Shown here one piece after another: positions 39,323 through 48,653 of a DNA stretch of 64,000 nucleotides (position 1 is the first letter of the stretch; every line of letters begins with the position of its first letter). The DNA lies in NCBI GenBank assembly GCA_902789555.1, contig CADAOF010000001.1:373851-437850 (forward strand), written 5' to 3'. The notes under the pieces were generated by a model, which saw only the letters and a program-made list of their open reading frames with translations, did not search any database and had not been told where the DNA came from. The position numbers and the translations under genes are program-made. This DNA is from an uncultured Lachnospiraceae bacterium (GTDB lineage: Bacteria > Bacillota > Clostridia > Lachnospirales > Lachnospiraceae).

Positions 39323-40618
39323 TTAGCCGAGCGCCTCTTTTTTCGGCCATCTTTCCCTGATCAGGCTCGTCTTCAGGCCGGTCTCGTTCGGCTCAAAGCA
39401 TTCCGCGAGGATCTCCCAGCCGAGGTCAAGCGCCTGCTCCAGCGGGATGTTCACGGACAGATCCATCAGCTTAGACTCGAACAGCTCGCCGTACTTCAGG
39501 AGCTTGTCGTCCCATTCCGTCATCAGAAAGCCCATGGATTTCTTTTCCAGGCTTTCCTTGTATTGGGCGTAGAGCTTGATCATGCCGTCCATCAGTGCCC
39601 GGTGGTCGTCGCGGGTCTTTCCGTTGACGTTCTGTTTCAGACGGGACAGAGAGCCGAAGGGTTCGATGTGGCCGCCCTTCAGGTAGTACTGGCCTTCGGT
39701 AATGTAGCCGGTGTTGTCGGGCACCGGGTGCGTCACGTCATCGCCGGGCATCGTCGTAACGCCCAGGATGGTGATCGAGCCCGCGCCGTCGATGTCCACG
39801 GCCTTCTCGTAGCGGGACGCGAGGCAGCTGTAAAGGTCGCCCGGGTAGCCGCGGTTGGACGGCACCTGCTCCATCGTGATGGCCATTTCTTTCTGCGCGT
39901 CGGCGAAGTTCGTCATGTCGGTCAGAAGGACCAGCACCCGCTTGCCTTCCAGGGCGAACTGTTCCGCCACCGCAAGGGACAGGTCCGGGACCAGCGTGCA
40001 TTCCACGATCGGGTCGGAAGCCGTGTGGATGAACATGACCGTATGGCTCATGGCGCCGCCTTTTTCCAGCGTGTCGCGGAAGGTCAGGTAGTCGTCGTAT
40101 TTCAGACCCATGCCGCCGAGAACGATCACGTCGACTTCCGCCTGCATCGCGATGCGTGCGAGCAGGGCGTTGTAGGGCTCACCCGAGATCGAGAAGATCG
40201 GAAGCTTCTGGCTTTCCACGAGTGTGTTGAACACGTCGATCATCGGGATGCCCGTACGGATCATCTTATTCGGCAGGATACGCTTTGAGGGGTTGAAGGA
40301 AGGTCCGCCGATGGGGATCATATTCTCCTTCAGCGCGGGGCCGCGGTCGCGCGGAACGCCGGTCCCGTCGAAGATGCGGCCGAGCAGGTTTTCCGAGAAG
40401 GACACCATCATGGGCCTTCCGAGGAAGCGGACGGGATCCGTCGTGCTGACGCCCTGCGCGCCCGCGAATACCTGGAGGGATACGATATCCTTATCCAGCT
40501 TGATCACGCTGGCATAGCTGTCGCCGACGAGAGCCAGGTCGCCGATGCGGATCCCTTCGGCTCTCACGGTGATCACGTTGCCGATGATCGATCTGATTTC
40601 CGTATATACCTTTTGCAT
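39323..40618 (-). CDS. atpB: V-type ATP synthase subunit B
   Basis: Non-catalytic nucleotide-binding subunit, 431 residues. It lacks a P-loop, as expected, and contains [39 protein letters not shown] (in part), [31 protein letters not shown] and [22 protein letters not shown]. Starts 9 bases after atpA with a ribosome site in the gap. Confidence 0.95.
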   Translation of the reverse strand: MQKVYTEIRSIIGNVITVRAEGIRIGDLALVGDSYASVIKLDKDIVSLQVFAGAQGVSTTDPVRFLGRPMMVSFSENLLGRIFDGTGVPRDRGPALKENMIPIGGPSFNPSKRILPNKMIRTGIPMIDVFNTLVESQKLPIFSISGEPYNALLARIAMQAEVDVIVLGGMGLKYDDYLTFRDTLEKGGAMSHTVMFIHTASDPIVECTLVPDLSLAVAEQFALEGKRVLVLLTDMTNFADAQKEMAITMEQVPSNRGYPGDLYSCLASRYEKAVDIDGAGSITILGVTTMPGDDVTHPVPDNTGYITEGQYYLKGGHIEPFGSLSRLKQNVNGKTRDDHRALMDGMIKLYAQYKESLEKKSMGFLMTEWDDKLLKYGELFESKLMDLSVNIPLEQALDLGWEILAECFEPNETGLKTSLIRERWPKKEALG

Positions 40619-40627
40619 ATCGTCCTC

Positions 40628-42355
40628 CTATTTCACAGCCTTCGTCATGTAGAAATCGGTGATCTTCTTCTCCTGTGCTTTGAACTCCGGTGTCTCGAAG
40701 TAGGTAGCGTGCCAGTCAAGGAATTCCTGCCTGAGCTGGTTGAAGAAGCCGCGGATCTCTTTCTTATCGTTCAGATCGTATGTCGTCATCAGGGCGTCAT
40801 ACAGTCTGTCAAACTCGATCTGCTGTCTCTCCGGCGGACAGACGGCGTCGATCGGGTCGAAGGAGTTCTGCTGCAGGTAGACCGCATCCAGAAGTTCGCC
40901 TTTCTGGTAAATGATGTAGTCCTCGGAAGAAGTGCCTTCCTCACCGACGACCTTCATCATCTGGCCGACTTCATTGCTGCGGTGAAGGATCGCGCGGGCT
41001 TCCTCCACGCGCGCCTTGTCAACGACGCCCTCATACTTGGACCAGGAATCCATCGGGTGGATCGCGGGATACTTACGGGCGTCGGAACGTTCACGGGAAA
41101 GGCCGTGGAAGGCGCCGACGACCTTCAGCGTCGCCTGCGTCACCGGCTCTTCGAAGTTGCCGCCGGCCGGCGATACGGTGCCGCCGATCGTGATGGAGGC
41201 GTTCCGGCCGTCTTTCAGGCGGACCTTGCCGGCGCGTTCGTAGAAGGCGGCGATGGTGGATTCGAGGTAGGCCGGGAAGGCTTCTTCGCCGGGGATCTCC
41301 TCCAGTCTGCCGGACATCTCACGCATGGCCTGCGCCCAGCGGCTCGTGGAGTCCGCAAGCAGCAGCACGTCGAGGCCCATCTGCCGGTAATATTCCGCCA
41401 GCGTCACGGCCGTGTAGCAGGACGCTTCACGAGCAGCGACCGGCATCGAGGACGTATTGCAGATGATGATCGTCCGTTCCATCAGGGAGCGGCCGGTCTT
41501 CGGGTCTTCCAGTTCGGGGAATTCCGTCAGCACTTCCACGACCTCGCCGGCACGCTCGCCGCAGGCTGCCACGATCACGATGTCCGCTTCGGAGTTCTTT
41601 GCCTCCAGATGCTGCAGCACCGTCTTGCCGGCGCCGAAGGGGCCGGGCACGCAGAAGGTCCCGCCCTTCGCAACGGGAAGGAAGGCGTCGATGCAGCGGA
41701 TCTTCGTGACCAGCGGTTCATCCGGGCGGAGCCGTTCGTCATAGCATTTCACGGCCTGCTTGATCGGGTGCGAAAAGACCATGGACAGCGCCTTCTCCTC
41801 GCCTTTGTCATTGCCGATCACGCAGACGGTATCGCGCACGTTGTAATTGCCTTTTTCCTTTATGGACTTCACGATCCATTCGCCCTTCGTGATGAAGGGG
41901 ACCATGATCTGGTGCGTGAACACGCCCTCGGGGACCGTCCCGATGGTGTCGCCGGCCGTGACCCTGTCACCGACCTTGACGGCGGGCGTGAAATCCCAGT
42001 TCCGGTCCGGGATGGGGTTCAGATATACGCCTCTCTCCAGGAAGAAGCCGCACTGCTTCGCCAGATTGGGCAGAGGGTTCTGGAGTCCGTCGTAGACCTG
42101 CGTCAGCAGGCCGGGGCCGAGCTCCACGCTCATCAGTTCCCCGGTGAATTCCACCGGATCGCCGACCTTGATCCCGTCTGACATTTCGTAGATCTGCATG
42201 CTGGCTTCGCCGTTCGCAATGCGGATGACCTCGCCTTTCAGGCGCTTGTCATCGACGATGACGTAGCCGACTTCATTTTTTCGAACGGACCCCTGGAAGC
42301 TGACCTTTGTCAGGTTGCCGTTAACTCCGGTTACTCGTCCTGTTAATGTTCCCAT
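40628..42355 (-). CDS. atpA: V-type ATP synthase subunit A (catalytic)
   Basis: 575 residues. Catalytic P-loop GPFGAGKTVLQHL (about 235-247), the A-subunit-specific insertion domain after residue 110, catalytic Glu in GERAGEV and the segment DSTSRWAQAMREMSGRLEEIPGEEAFPAYL. Synthesises or hydrolyses ATP at the A/B interface of the hexamer. Preceded by the DUF2764 gene at a 13-base distance. Confidence 0.96.
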   Translation of the reverse strand: MGTLTGRVTGVNGNLTKVSFQGSVRKNEVGYVIVDDKRLKGEVIRIANGEASMQIYEMSDGIKVGDPVEFTGELMSVELGPGLLTQVYDGLQNPLPNLAKQCGFFLERGVYLNPIPDRNWDFTPAVKVGDRVTAGDTIGTVPEGVFTHQIMVPFITKGEWIVKSIKEKGNYNVRDTVCVIGNDKGEEKALSMVFSHPIKQAVKCYDERLRPDEPLVTKIRCIDAFLPVAKGGTFCVPGPFGAGKTVLQHLEAKNSEADIVIVAACGERAGEVVEVLTEFPELEDPKTGRSLMERTIIICNTSSMPVAAREASCYTAVTLAEYYRQMGLDVLLLADSTSRWAQAMREMSGRLEEIPGEEAFPAYLESTIAAFYERAGKVRLKDGRNASITIGGTVSPAGGNFEEPVTQATLKVVGAFHGLSRERSDARKYPAIHPMDSWSKYEGVVDKARVEEARAILHRSNEVGQMMKVVGEEGTSSEDYIIYQKGELLDAVYLQQNSFDPIDAVCPPERQQIEFDRLYDALMTTYDLNDKKEIRGFFNQLRQEFLDWHATYFETPEFKAQEKKITDFYMTKAVK

Positions 42356-42368
42356 TGAAAATCTCCCA

Positions 42369-42890
42369 TCATAAGCTGTAAACGCGTTCCTGGATCGAGC
42401 GGAAGAGCCGGCCGAATTCCGCCTTGCCCTTCTCCTTCTCGAAGCAGTTTTTGCGCTCCAGCAGTTTCAGTTTCAGCGCATAGCCGAACAGCACCTGTTC
42501 GTCAAACATGTGCAGGCCCACCAGCGTATCCAGCAGCTCGAATTCGTGGTCGAGCAGGATCTGCTCAGCCTCCAGCGGGTTCTTCGCGGCGAGGACCGCA
42601 GCGATCACCTTGCTGTTCATGCCGTCCTTATCGAAGTCGCGGCCGTAGGTCTTCCCGAGCGCCAGGCTTCTCTGCTGGTTCAGTTCTCCCATCAGCGATC
42701 CGTAGGCAGCCGCCCAGTCTTTCAGCAGCGGCCCTTCCGTCGAGGCAGGCGTCAGCGATTCCAGAAGCCGGTAGGTCTCTTCGCTGACGTTTCCCTGGCA
42801 GCACTTCAGGAACTCCCCGTAGGTCATCGGCATCTCTCCGTCGGAACTGAGCGTCGGCAGGCTTGATACCAGATAGTAATAAGACGCCAT
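42369..42890 (-). CDS. DUF2764 family V-type ATPase-associated protein
   Basis: 173 residues from the ATG at 42890, which follows AGGAGGTG by 4-5 bases (8 codons further upstream are in frame but lack a site). Begins YYYLVSSLPTLSSDGE, the characteristic DUF2764 start. Mostly helical, no membrane segment. In bacterial V-ATPase operons of the Bacteroides/spirochaete/chlamydia kind it occupies the place of subunit C between E and A; a role as C-like connecting subunit is an inference from position and size. Confidence 0.85.
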   Translation of the reverse strand: MASYYYLVSSLPTLSSDGEMPMTYGEFLKCCQGNVSEETYRLLESLTPASTEGPLLKDWAAAYGSLMGELNQQRSLALGKTYGRDFDKDGMNSKVIAAVLAAKNPLEAEQILLDHEFELLDTLVGLHMFDEQVLFGYALKLKLLERKNCFEKEKGKAEFGRLFRSIQERVYSL

Positions 42891-42903
42891 GTGCACCTCC
42901 TCA

Positions 42904-43464
42904 TCAGAAATCAAGATTTCTGAAATACGGCATCAGCATCTCCGTGATCTCTTCGTCGGAACAGTCAAAATAGCCGGAGCCGTCGTTGGCGGCCAGCCGG
43001 AATCCTGCCTGTACGTTCTTGGTCGGCCGGATGGTGAGTCCTGCCTTGATCTCCTCCGCCAGTTCGGCCTTCAGCGAGTCGCTGACCTCCGCCACTTCTG
43101 CCGTATATGCCGACAGGTCTTCGCCTTCCGCGGCGGCGCGGATCAGCTTGCCGAGCGATTCGCCGCTGAAGGAAGAACGGATCTTGGCCGAAAGCAGCCG
43201 TTCGTATGCTGCCTGCACTTCGGCCTTGAACGCCAGCACGGCGTCACGCTTGGCCTGTTCGGCACTCACGATGGCGCTTTCCCTGAGCGTATTGATTTCC
43301 TTTTCCGAGGCTTCTTTGGTGCGGGCCGCTTCCGTTTTAGCCTCTGCTACGATTGCTTCCGCCTTTTTCTTCGCTTCAGCAAGAATGGCGTCCGCCTCCA
43401 AGTTGGCCTGATCGATTCCTTCCTTACGGATCGATGAAACCAGATCCTGAATCTGTAATTCCAT
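42904..43464 (-). CDS. atpE: V-type ATP synthase subunit E (peripheral stalk)
   Basis: 186 residues: a long N-terminal helix rich in Ala/Glu/Lys (KEGIDQANLEADAILAEAKKK and following, about 12-80) and a C-terminal globular domain (about 90-186). It forms the stator stalk, normally paired with subunit G/H, for which no gene is visible here. First gene of the operon E-DUF2764-A-B-D-I-K; GAGGAGG lies 12 bases before the ATG. Confidence 0.88.
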   Translation of the reverse strand: MELQIQDLVSSIRKEGIDQANLEADAILAEAKKKAEAIVAEAKTEAARTKEASEKEINTLRESAIVSAEQAKRDAVLAFKAEVQAAYERLLSAKIRSSFSGESLGKLIRAAAEGEDLSAYTAEVAEVSDSLKAELAEEIKAGLTIRPTKNVQAGFRLAANDGSGYFDCSDEEITEMLMPYFRNLDF

Positions 43465-43581
43465 AGATAAGCTTTGCCTCCTCGTCTGTATTTACTTTTC
43501 CTGCTGCGGCCCCGTTCCTTCCGTGAGGATCCCGGAACGTCTTCTGCGTGGTCGGACCGCACCGAATAATTTTTCTAACAT

Positions 43582-43610
43582 AGCATAGCATATTTAGCCT
43601 GTTTCGGCAA
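43582..43610 (-). promoter_or_regulatory. promoter of the V-type ATPase operon
   Basis: TTGCCG (43605-43610), 17 bp, TATGCT (43582-43587) on the minus strand, about 118 bases before atpE. The 277-base region 43465-43741 otherwise holds only the leader and the divergent promoter. Confidence 0.65.
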
Positions 43611-43679
43611 GTTTTTGTGCTTTTTTACTTATAAAAATTAAGCGCCATCCCCGCAGTCACAGCCGTCTTTTTCACGTTC

Positions 43680-43708
43680 TTGCGCTTTTCTGCGAAAAAT
43701 GATACAGT
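43680..43708 (+). promoter_or_regulatory. possible promoter of the GPH symporter-deacetylase operon
   Basis: TTGCGC (43680-43685), 17 bp, TACAGT (43703-43708), 33 bases before the symporter start. Moderate match. Confidence 0.5.
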
Positions 43709-43741
43709 TGCCTTATCTTATTTATACGGCGAGGCAGCCTA

Positions 43742-45256
43742 ATGGACGAAAAGAAACGCATCAAAAAGAATCTGATCATGTTCCCTCTCGGGACCGTCGG
43801 ACGGGACATGGTCTATGCCCTGGTCACCAACTTCCTGATGACCTTCGTGCTCTTTACCCGTGACCTGACCGACGCGCAGTTCTCCGCGATCGCCGCCATC
43901 ATGGTGGCAGCCCGCGTGTTCGACGCGCTGAACGACCCCATCATGGGCAACATCATCGAACGCACCCGCACGAAGATCGGCAAGTTCAAGCCCTGGATCA
44001 TCGCCGGCATGGTCTCCACCTCGCTGGTGATCTATGCGACTTTCAACGTAAAGCTGCAAGGCTGGAGCTTTGTCTGGTTCTTCGGCGCCATGTACTTTGC
44101 CTACAGCATCACCTATACGATGGGCGACATCTCCTACTGGGGCATGATCCCGTCCCTCAGCTCCGACGGTGATACGCGCAACGCCTTTACGGCCCGCACG
44201 ACCCTGTTCGCCGGCATCGGCGGCACCGGCGCGGGCATCCTCATCCCCATGCTGACCACGGGCGCAGGCGCCATCGGCGGCAGCACCACGGTCGCCTACG
44301 GACGCATCGCCCTGGCCATCGCCATCCTCTGCCCCGCTTTCCTCTGCTTTACGCTCTTCGGCGTGAAAGAGGACCGGAGCTACGAGGCCGAGCCCGTGCC
44401 GCCCGTGAGTTTCAAAAAGATCTGGAAGACGATCTCGGGCAACAGCCAGCTGATCTGGATCTCCATCATCTTCCTGATCCACGAGGTCGGCAACACCATC
44501 GTCGTTTCCGGCGTCGGCTCCACCTACATCTATGCCGAATTCGGCTATCGCGGCGGGCTGTATTCGCTGTTCACGACGATCGGCATGTCGGTCACTGCGC
44601 TGCTCATGATCTTCTACCCCATGATCTCGCGCAAGGTACCGAGAAAGCGCTTCATGCGGACGCTCCTCATCGTTTCCGTCATCGGCTACGCGATCATGTT
44701 CATCCCCGGCGTTCTCATGCGGTCCGGTACCGTGATGCTCGGCGGGATGGACCTCAAGTTCCTTCTCGTCACCCTCGGCTTCATGCTGGCGAACTTCGGT
44801 CAGTACGGCTTCTACCTGATCCTGATGATCTCCGTCATCAACACGGTGGAGTACAACGAATACCTGCACGGGACACGGGATGAAGGCATCATCACTTCCA
44901 TGCGGCCGTTCCTGACGAAGCTTGCTTCCGCGCTCACCGTCGTGATCGCTTCCGCGACCTTCCTGCTGACCGGCGTGCGCGAATACACCAACCAGATCTC
45001 CAAGCTGGAAAATGCCGCCGCGGCAGGCCGCATCACCGAAGCCGAGAAGCTCGCGCAGATCGACGGCGTCCTCGCAAACGTGACCCACGGCCAGTCCACG
45101 GGCATCCTGCTCGTCATGATCGTCATTCCGCTCCTGCTGATGTCCGTGAGCTACGCGATGTACCTGAAGCATTACAAACTGGATGAACCGGAATACGACC
45201 GCATCTGCGCCGAACTGAAGGCGCGCAGGGAAGGAGGCGCAAATGAGTCTCACTAA
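43742..45256 (+). CDS. GPH family (glycoside-pentoside-hexuronide) cation symporter
   Basis: 504-residue major-facilitator protein with about twelve helices. GPH features: FPLGTVGRDMVYALVTNFLM at the N-terminus, the loop RVFDALNDPIMGNIIERTRTKIGKFKPWI (shown in part) with conserved Asp residues of helix 2, and MGDISYWGMIPSLSSDGDTRN after helix 4. Takes up a glycoside or oligosaccharide with Na+ or H+; the substrate is unknown. Its 3' end overlaps the PIG-L gene by 14 bases, so uptake and deacetylation of an N-acetylated sugar may go together. Confidence 0.9.
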   Translation: MDEKKRIKKNLIMFPLGTVGRDMVYALVTNFLMTFVLFTRDLTDAQFSAIAAIMVAARVFDALNDPIMGNIIERTRTKIGKFKPWIIAGMVSTSLVIYATFNVKLQGWSFVWFFGAMYFAYSITYTMGDISYWGMIPSLSSDGDTRNAFTARTTLFAGIGGTGAGILIPMLTTGAGAIGGSTTVAYGRIALAIAILCPAFLCFTLFGVKEDRSYEAEPVPPVSFKKIWKTISGNSQLIWISIIFLIHEVGNTIVVSGVGSTYIYAEFGYRGGLYSLFTTIGMSVTALLMIFYPMISRKVPRKRFMRTLLIVSVIGYAIMFIPGVLMRSGTVMLGGMDLKFLLVTLGFMLANFGQYGFYLILMISVINTVEYNEYLHGTRDEGIITSMRPFLTKLASALTVVIASATFLLTGVREYTNQISKLENAAAAGRITEAEKLAQIDGVLANVTHGQSTGILLVMIVIPLLLMSVSYAMYLKHYKLDEPEYDRICAELKARREGGANESH

Positions 45257-46010
45257 GACCGTTCTCCGCTTTGCCGCACCTCTTCCGCAGGTGGAATCGT
45301 TCGAACGGTACCTCTTCATCGGGCCGCACCCGGATGACATCGAGATCGGCGCCGGTGCGACGGCGGCGAAGCTTGCCACTGCCGGGAAGAAGCTTACCTT
45401 CCTGATCTGCACGGACGGCCGCTTCGGTACGGAAAACACGCCGGGCACCGCGTCGGAGGAGCTGATCCGCCTGAGAAAGGCGGAATCCCTGGCCTCCGCA
45501 CGCGCCATCGGCGTTGACGACGTCCGTTTCCTGGAACTTTCCGACGGCGCCTTCTACGACCCGGCCGACCTCTTCCGCGGCATCGTCCGCGTGATCGGCG
45601 AGGCGAAGCCGGAGCTCATTTTTGCGCCTGACCCGGACGTTTCCAGCGAATGCCACGCCGACCACCGGAACACCGGTGAAGCCGCAAGACGCGCTGCCTT
45701 CTTCGCTCCCTTCCCGGAGATCATGAATCAGCACGGCGCCGCGCCTGCAGACGTTCAGGCGCTCGCCTTCTACATGACGGCAAAGCCGAACCGCTTCGTG
45801 AAGGTAAAAGGCCTCATCGGCCGCCAGCTGGGCGCGCTTCTTCTCCACAAAACGCAGTTTCCGCGGGAATCCGAATCCTTCCGGACGATCTCCCTGTACC
45901 TGAAGCTCCGCGCCGCAGACTTCGGTCTGAGGAGCCTTAACGGGCAGGCGGAAGGCTTCCGCGTCCTCGGCAGAACGCAGATGCACTGCCTGCCGGAAGC
46001 AGGGAAATAA
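45243..46010 (+). CDS. PIG-L family zinc-dependent deacetylase
   Basis: 255 residues, of the LmbE/PIG-L type. Zinc motif GPHPDDIEIGAGAT (about 27-40) and the third ligand in HADHRNTGEAARRAAF (about 139-154) are intact. Family members remove acetyl from N-acetylglucosamine-type sugars or conjugates. AAGGAGG lies within the end of the symporter gene, 7 bases before the ATG. The pairing with a sugar symporter suggests an acetamido sugar as substrate. Confidence 0.9.
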   Translation: MSLTKTVLRFAAPLPQVESFERYLFIGPHPDDIEIGAGATAAKLATAGKKLTFLICTDGRFGTENTPGTASEELIRLRKAESLASARAIGVDDVRFLELSDGAFYDPADLFRGIVRVIGEAKPELIFAPDPDVSSECHADHRNTGEAARRAAFFAPFPEIMNQHGAAPADVQALAFYMTAKPNRFVKVKGLIGRQLGALLLHKTQFPRESESFRTISLYLKLRAADFGLRSLNGQAEGFRVLGRTQMHCLPEAGK

Positions 46011-46027
46011 GCATCTCCTGCACGAAA

Positions 46028-46063
46028 AAAGAGGGGTGATAACGACGGTTATCCCCCCTCTTT
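46028..46063. terminator. bidirectional terminator
   Basis: Stem AAAGAGGGGTGATAAC / GTTATCCCCCCTCTTT with one mismatch and a GACG loop; A and T runs on either side. Serves the PIG-L gene (plus) and the M20 hydrolase gene (minus). Confidence 0.85.
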
Positions 46064-46074
46064 GTCTTTGTCCG

Positions 46075-47256
46075 TCATTCCGCGAGGAACTTGAGCGCGG
46101 ACTTCACCATGACTTCCATGCCGTAAGGCAGGGCTCTCTCATCAGCGAAGAAACCGCCGCTGTGGATCGGATAGAACGGCAGCTCCGGATCGTGGCAGCC
46201 GAGCCACCAGAAGGCGCAGGGCACCTTCTCGGTGTAGAAGGAGAAATCCTCGCCGCCGAGCGCGGAGTTCTCGGGGATGACCAGCAGGTCGTCGCCGCCG
46301 ACTTCCCTGATCACGTCGCGGACCAGTTCGAACTTCTTCGGGTCGTTCACGGTCGGACTGTAGCAGCGCAGGTACCGGAAATCGTAGGTGCCGCCCATGC
46401 CTTCGGTAACGCCCTTGATGATGTTTTCGATGCGTTCGGGCATCTTGTTGCGGACTTCGGGATTGAGGTTCCGGCAGGTGCCTTCCATCGTCACGGTATC
46501 CGCAATGATGTTGTAGCGGGTGCCGCCGTTCATCAGACCGATGGTCACGACCGCGCTGTCAAGCGGGCCGACATTGCGGGAAACGATGCTTTGCAGGGCG
46601 CTGATGACCTGTGCCGCGATCACGATCGCGTCAATGCCGGCGTCCGGCTGCGAACCGTGGGCGTTCTTGCCGTGGATGGTGATGAAGAAGCGGTCGGAAG
46701 AGGCCATCATGGCACCGTTGCGAATGCCGATCTTGCCGGTATCGAGGGTCGGCCAGACATGCTGTCCGAAGACCGCATCCACGTGCGGATGCTCCAGCAC
46801 GCCGTCTTCGATCATGGCCTTGGAGCCGCAGGCCGCGGCATCTTCTTCCGCCGGCTGGAAGATCAGCTTCACCGAACCGTCGAATTCATCCTTCAGTTCA
46901 TTCAGCACGTAGGCCGCGCCGAGCAGCATCGCCGCGTGCGCATCATGGCCGCAGGCGTGCATCACGCCGGGGTTCTCCGAGGCGTAGGGGAGGCCGGTGC
47001 ATTCGGTGACGGGCAGGGCGTCAAAGTCCGCGCGCAGGCCGACGCATTTGCCGTGGCCGCGGCCGTTGATGAGGGCCGTCACGCCGTAGCCGCCGACGTT
47101 CTCCTTCGGTTCCAGGCCGATCTCGCGCAGCGTCTTCGCGATGTAAGCCGCCGTTCCTCTTTCTTCGTGGCTCAGTTCGGGATGGCGGTGGAACCATTCG
47201 CGGTGCTCCTTCACCTTGTCCCAGTATTTGTTGATGACTTCGCGAACATCACTCAT
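46075..47256 (-). CDS. M20 family amidohydrolase
   Basis: 393-residue cytoplasmic metallopeptidase of the aminoacylase/IAA-amino-acid hydrolase group. HRHPELSHEE near the N-terminus, metal ligands in MHACGHDAHAAM (about 97-108), catalytic Glu pair in FQPAEEDAAACGS, and HGKNAHGSQP, GGEDFSFY and the last ligand His in YPIHSGGF. Removes an acyl group from an acyl amino acid. The ATG at 47256 is 9 bases beyond AGGAGG; the in-frame ATG at 47265 touches that site. Together with the next gene it probably cleaves p-aminobenzoyl-glutamate or related amides; the AbgB role is an inference. Confidence 0.9.
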   Translation of the reverse strand: MSDVREVINKYWDKVKEHREWFHRHPELSHEERGTAAYIAKTLREIGLEPKENVGGYGVTALINGRGHGKCVGLRADFDALPVTECTGLPYASENPGVMHACGHDAHAAMLLGAAYVLNELKDEFDGSVKLIFQPAEEDAAACGSKAMIEDGVLEHPHVDAVFGQHVWPTLDTGKIGIRNGAMMASSDRFFITIHGKNAHGSQPDAGIDAIVIAAQVISALQSIVSRNVGPLDSAVVTIGLMNGGTRYNIIADTVTMEGTCRNLNPEVRNKMPERIENIIKGVTEGMGGTYDFRYLRCYSPTVNDPKKFELVRDVIREVGGDDLLVIPENSALGGEDFSFYTEKVPCAFWWLGCHDPELPFYPIHSGGFFADERALPYGMEVMVKSALKFLAE

Positions 47257-47278
47257 GACATTCATCCTCCTTTATCCG

Positions 47279-48580
47279 TCAGTAATGCGAAACTTCCAGC
47301 GCCAGTGAGGCAAACACCCGGGCGCCGATGCCGATGACCCGTTCGTCTACGTCGAACAGGCCGTTGTGATGCGGGGCGGTGAGCGGCATGCCGATGATCA
47401 TCTCGGTCACCTGGCCGCCGTGCGCCTGCACGTCCTGCATCATGGTCGTTACGTCTTCACCGCCGCCGAAATCGGCGCTGCGGATGATCTCGTCCACACC
47501 GTCCACGCCCGCGAGGATCTTCACGGTCTTGTCCACCAGTTCCTCGTCGCAGACGACGCTCCCGGCCGATCCCATGAATTTCGTCTCGACCGTGCAGCCG
47601 TACATGGCCGCCGCGCCGTTCAGCACTCTGAGCGCCGACTTTTCCATGTACTCGTTGATCTCGTTCGTCACGCCTCTCGTCTCAATGGCCAGCGTGGCCG
47701 TATCCGGAATGACGTTCCGGCCGGTCCCCCCGTGGAAGGTACCGATGTTGATGCGGCTAGAGCCGCCGTGATGGCGGGCGATCGCCAGCATGTTGACAAC
47801 AGCTGCCGAGGCGGCGCCGATCGCGTTGCAGCCCATGTCTGGCGCCGCGCCGGCATGTGCCGCGAGCCCGTGGAAGACGGCGTCGAATTTCGTACTGGAG
47901 AGGAAGCCGTAGCTGGATGCGGCGACCGCGCCGACATGCAGCTGCTTCAAGCCCACGTGTGCGCCGAAGAAATAGTCGCATTCCGAAAAGCGTCCGGTCG
48001 CCGTGAGGGACGCCGCACCGCGAAGGCCCTCTTCTCCCGGCTGAAAGACAAGGATCACCTTGCCGGGCAGGACGTCCCTGTACGCGCAGAGGATGCGTGC
48101 CGTGCCGATGCCTATCGCCGTGTGGGCGTCGTGGCCGCAGGCGTGCATGCAGTGCGGATGCAGGGAAGCGTAACCGCCCGCAGCGGGCTTGTGATCCTGC
48201 GCGTCCGATTCGTCGCAGTCGTTGCAGTCGATGTCCACGCGGATCCCGACCGTGGGTCCGGGAAGCGCACCCTGAATTTCCGTGATGCAGCCGGTAAAGC
48301 CGCCTTTCATCTTCTCAATGAGATCCGGCCTGTCGGATTCGCCGAGCGCCCGCTCATAGCAGGCCTGCATCTCGGCTTCGGACGGCATGCCGAACATCTT
48401 CTCCGGGACGTGGATGGCCGGTCCGAATTCCACGGGCAGGCCCAGTTTTTCCAGTTCCGTGATGATGAGCGCCGTCGTGCGGAATTCCGTCCAGGCGGTC
48501 TCCGGGTGACGGTGCAGATCGCGGCGGATCCGGACCAGGTCCTCCTCCAGCGCCTTCATGTCGATACGGTCAAATGTCAT
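47279..48580 (-). CDS. abgA: M20 family amidohydrolase, AbgA-like (p-aminobenzoyl-glutamate hydrolase subunit)
   Basis: 433 residues, the length of AbgA. RRDLHRHPETAWTEFRTTALI is the AbgA-type start; metal ligands in HCMHACGHDAHTAIG, catalytic Glu in FQPGEEGLRGA and GGGEDVTTMM, last His in TAPHHNGLFDVDE. Cuts p-aminobenzoyl-glutamate, a folate breakdown product, into p-aminobenzoate and glutamate, normally as a heterodimer with AbgB. GGGAG lies 9 bases before the ATG at 48580. Encoded between the NERD-like gene and a second M20 gene, downstream of abgT. Confidence 0.85.
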   Translation of the reverse strand: MTFDRIDMKALEEDLVRIRRDLHRHPETAWTEFRTTALIITELEKLGLPVEFGPAIHVPEKMFGMPSEAEMQACYERALGESDRPDLIEKMKGGFTGCITEIQGALPGPTVGIRVDIDCNDCDESDAQDHKPAAGGYASLHPHCMHACGHDAHTAIGIGTARILCAYRDVLPGKVILVFQPGEEGLRGAASLTATGRFSECDYFFGAHVGLKQLHVGAVAASSYGFLSSTKFDAVFHGLAAHAGAAPDMGCNAIGAASAAVVNMLAIARHHGGSSRINIGTFHGGTGRNVIPDTATLAIETRGVTNEINEYMEKSALRVLNGAAAMYGCTVETKFMGSAGSVVCDEELVDKTVKILAGVDGVDEIIRSADFGGGEDVTTMMQDVQAHGGQVTEMIIGMPLTAPHHNGLFDVDERVIGIGARVFASLALEVSHY

Positions 48581-48653
48581 GTTGCACTCTCCCATTCGTT
48601 TATTTTACGCAAAAGCCTGCGCGGAAACCCTGGCGCAGGCATAATTATCGGGC

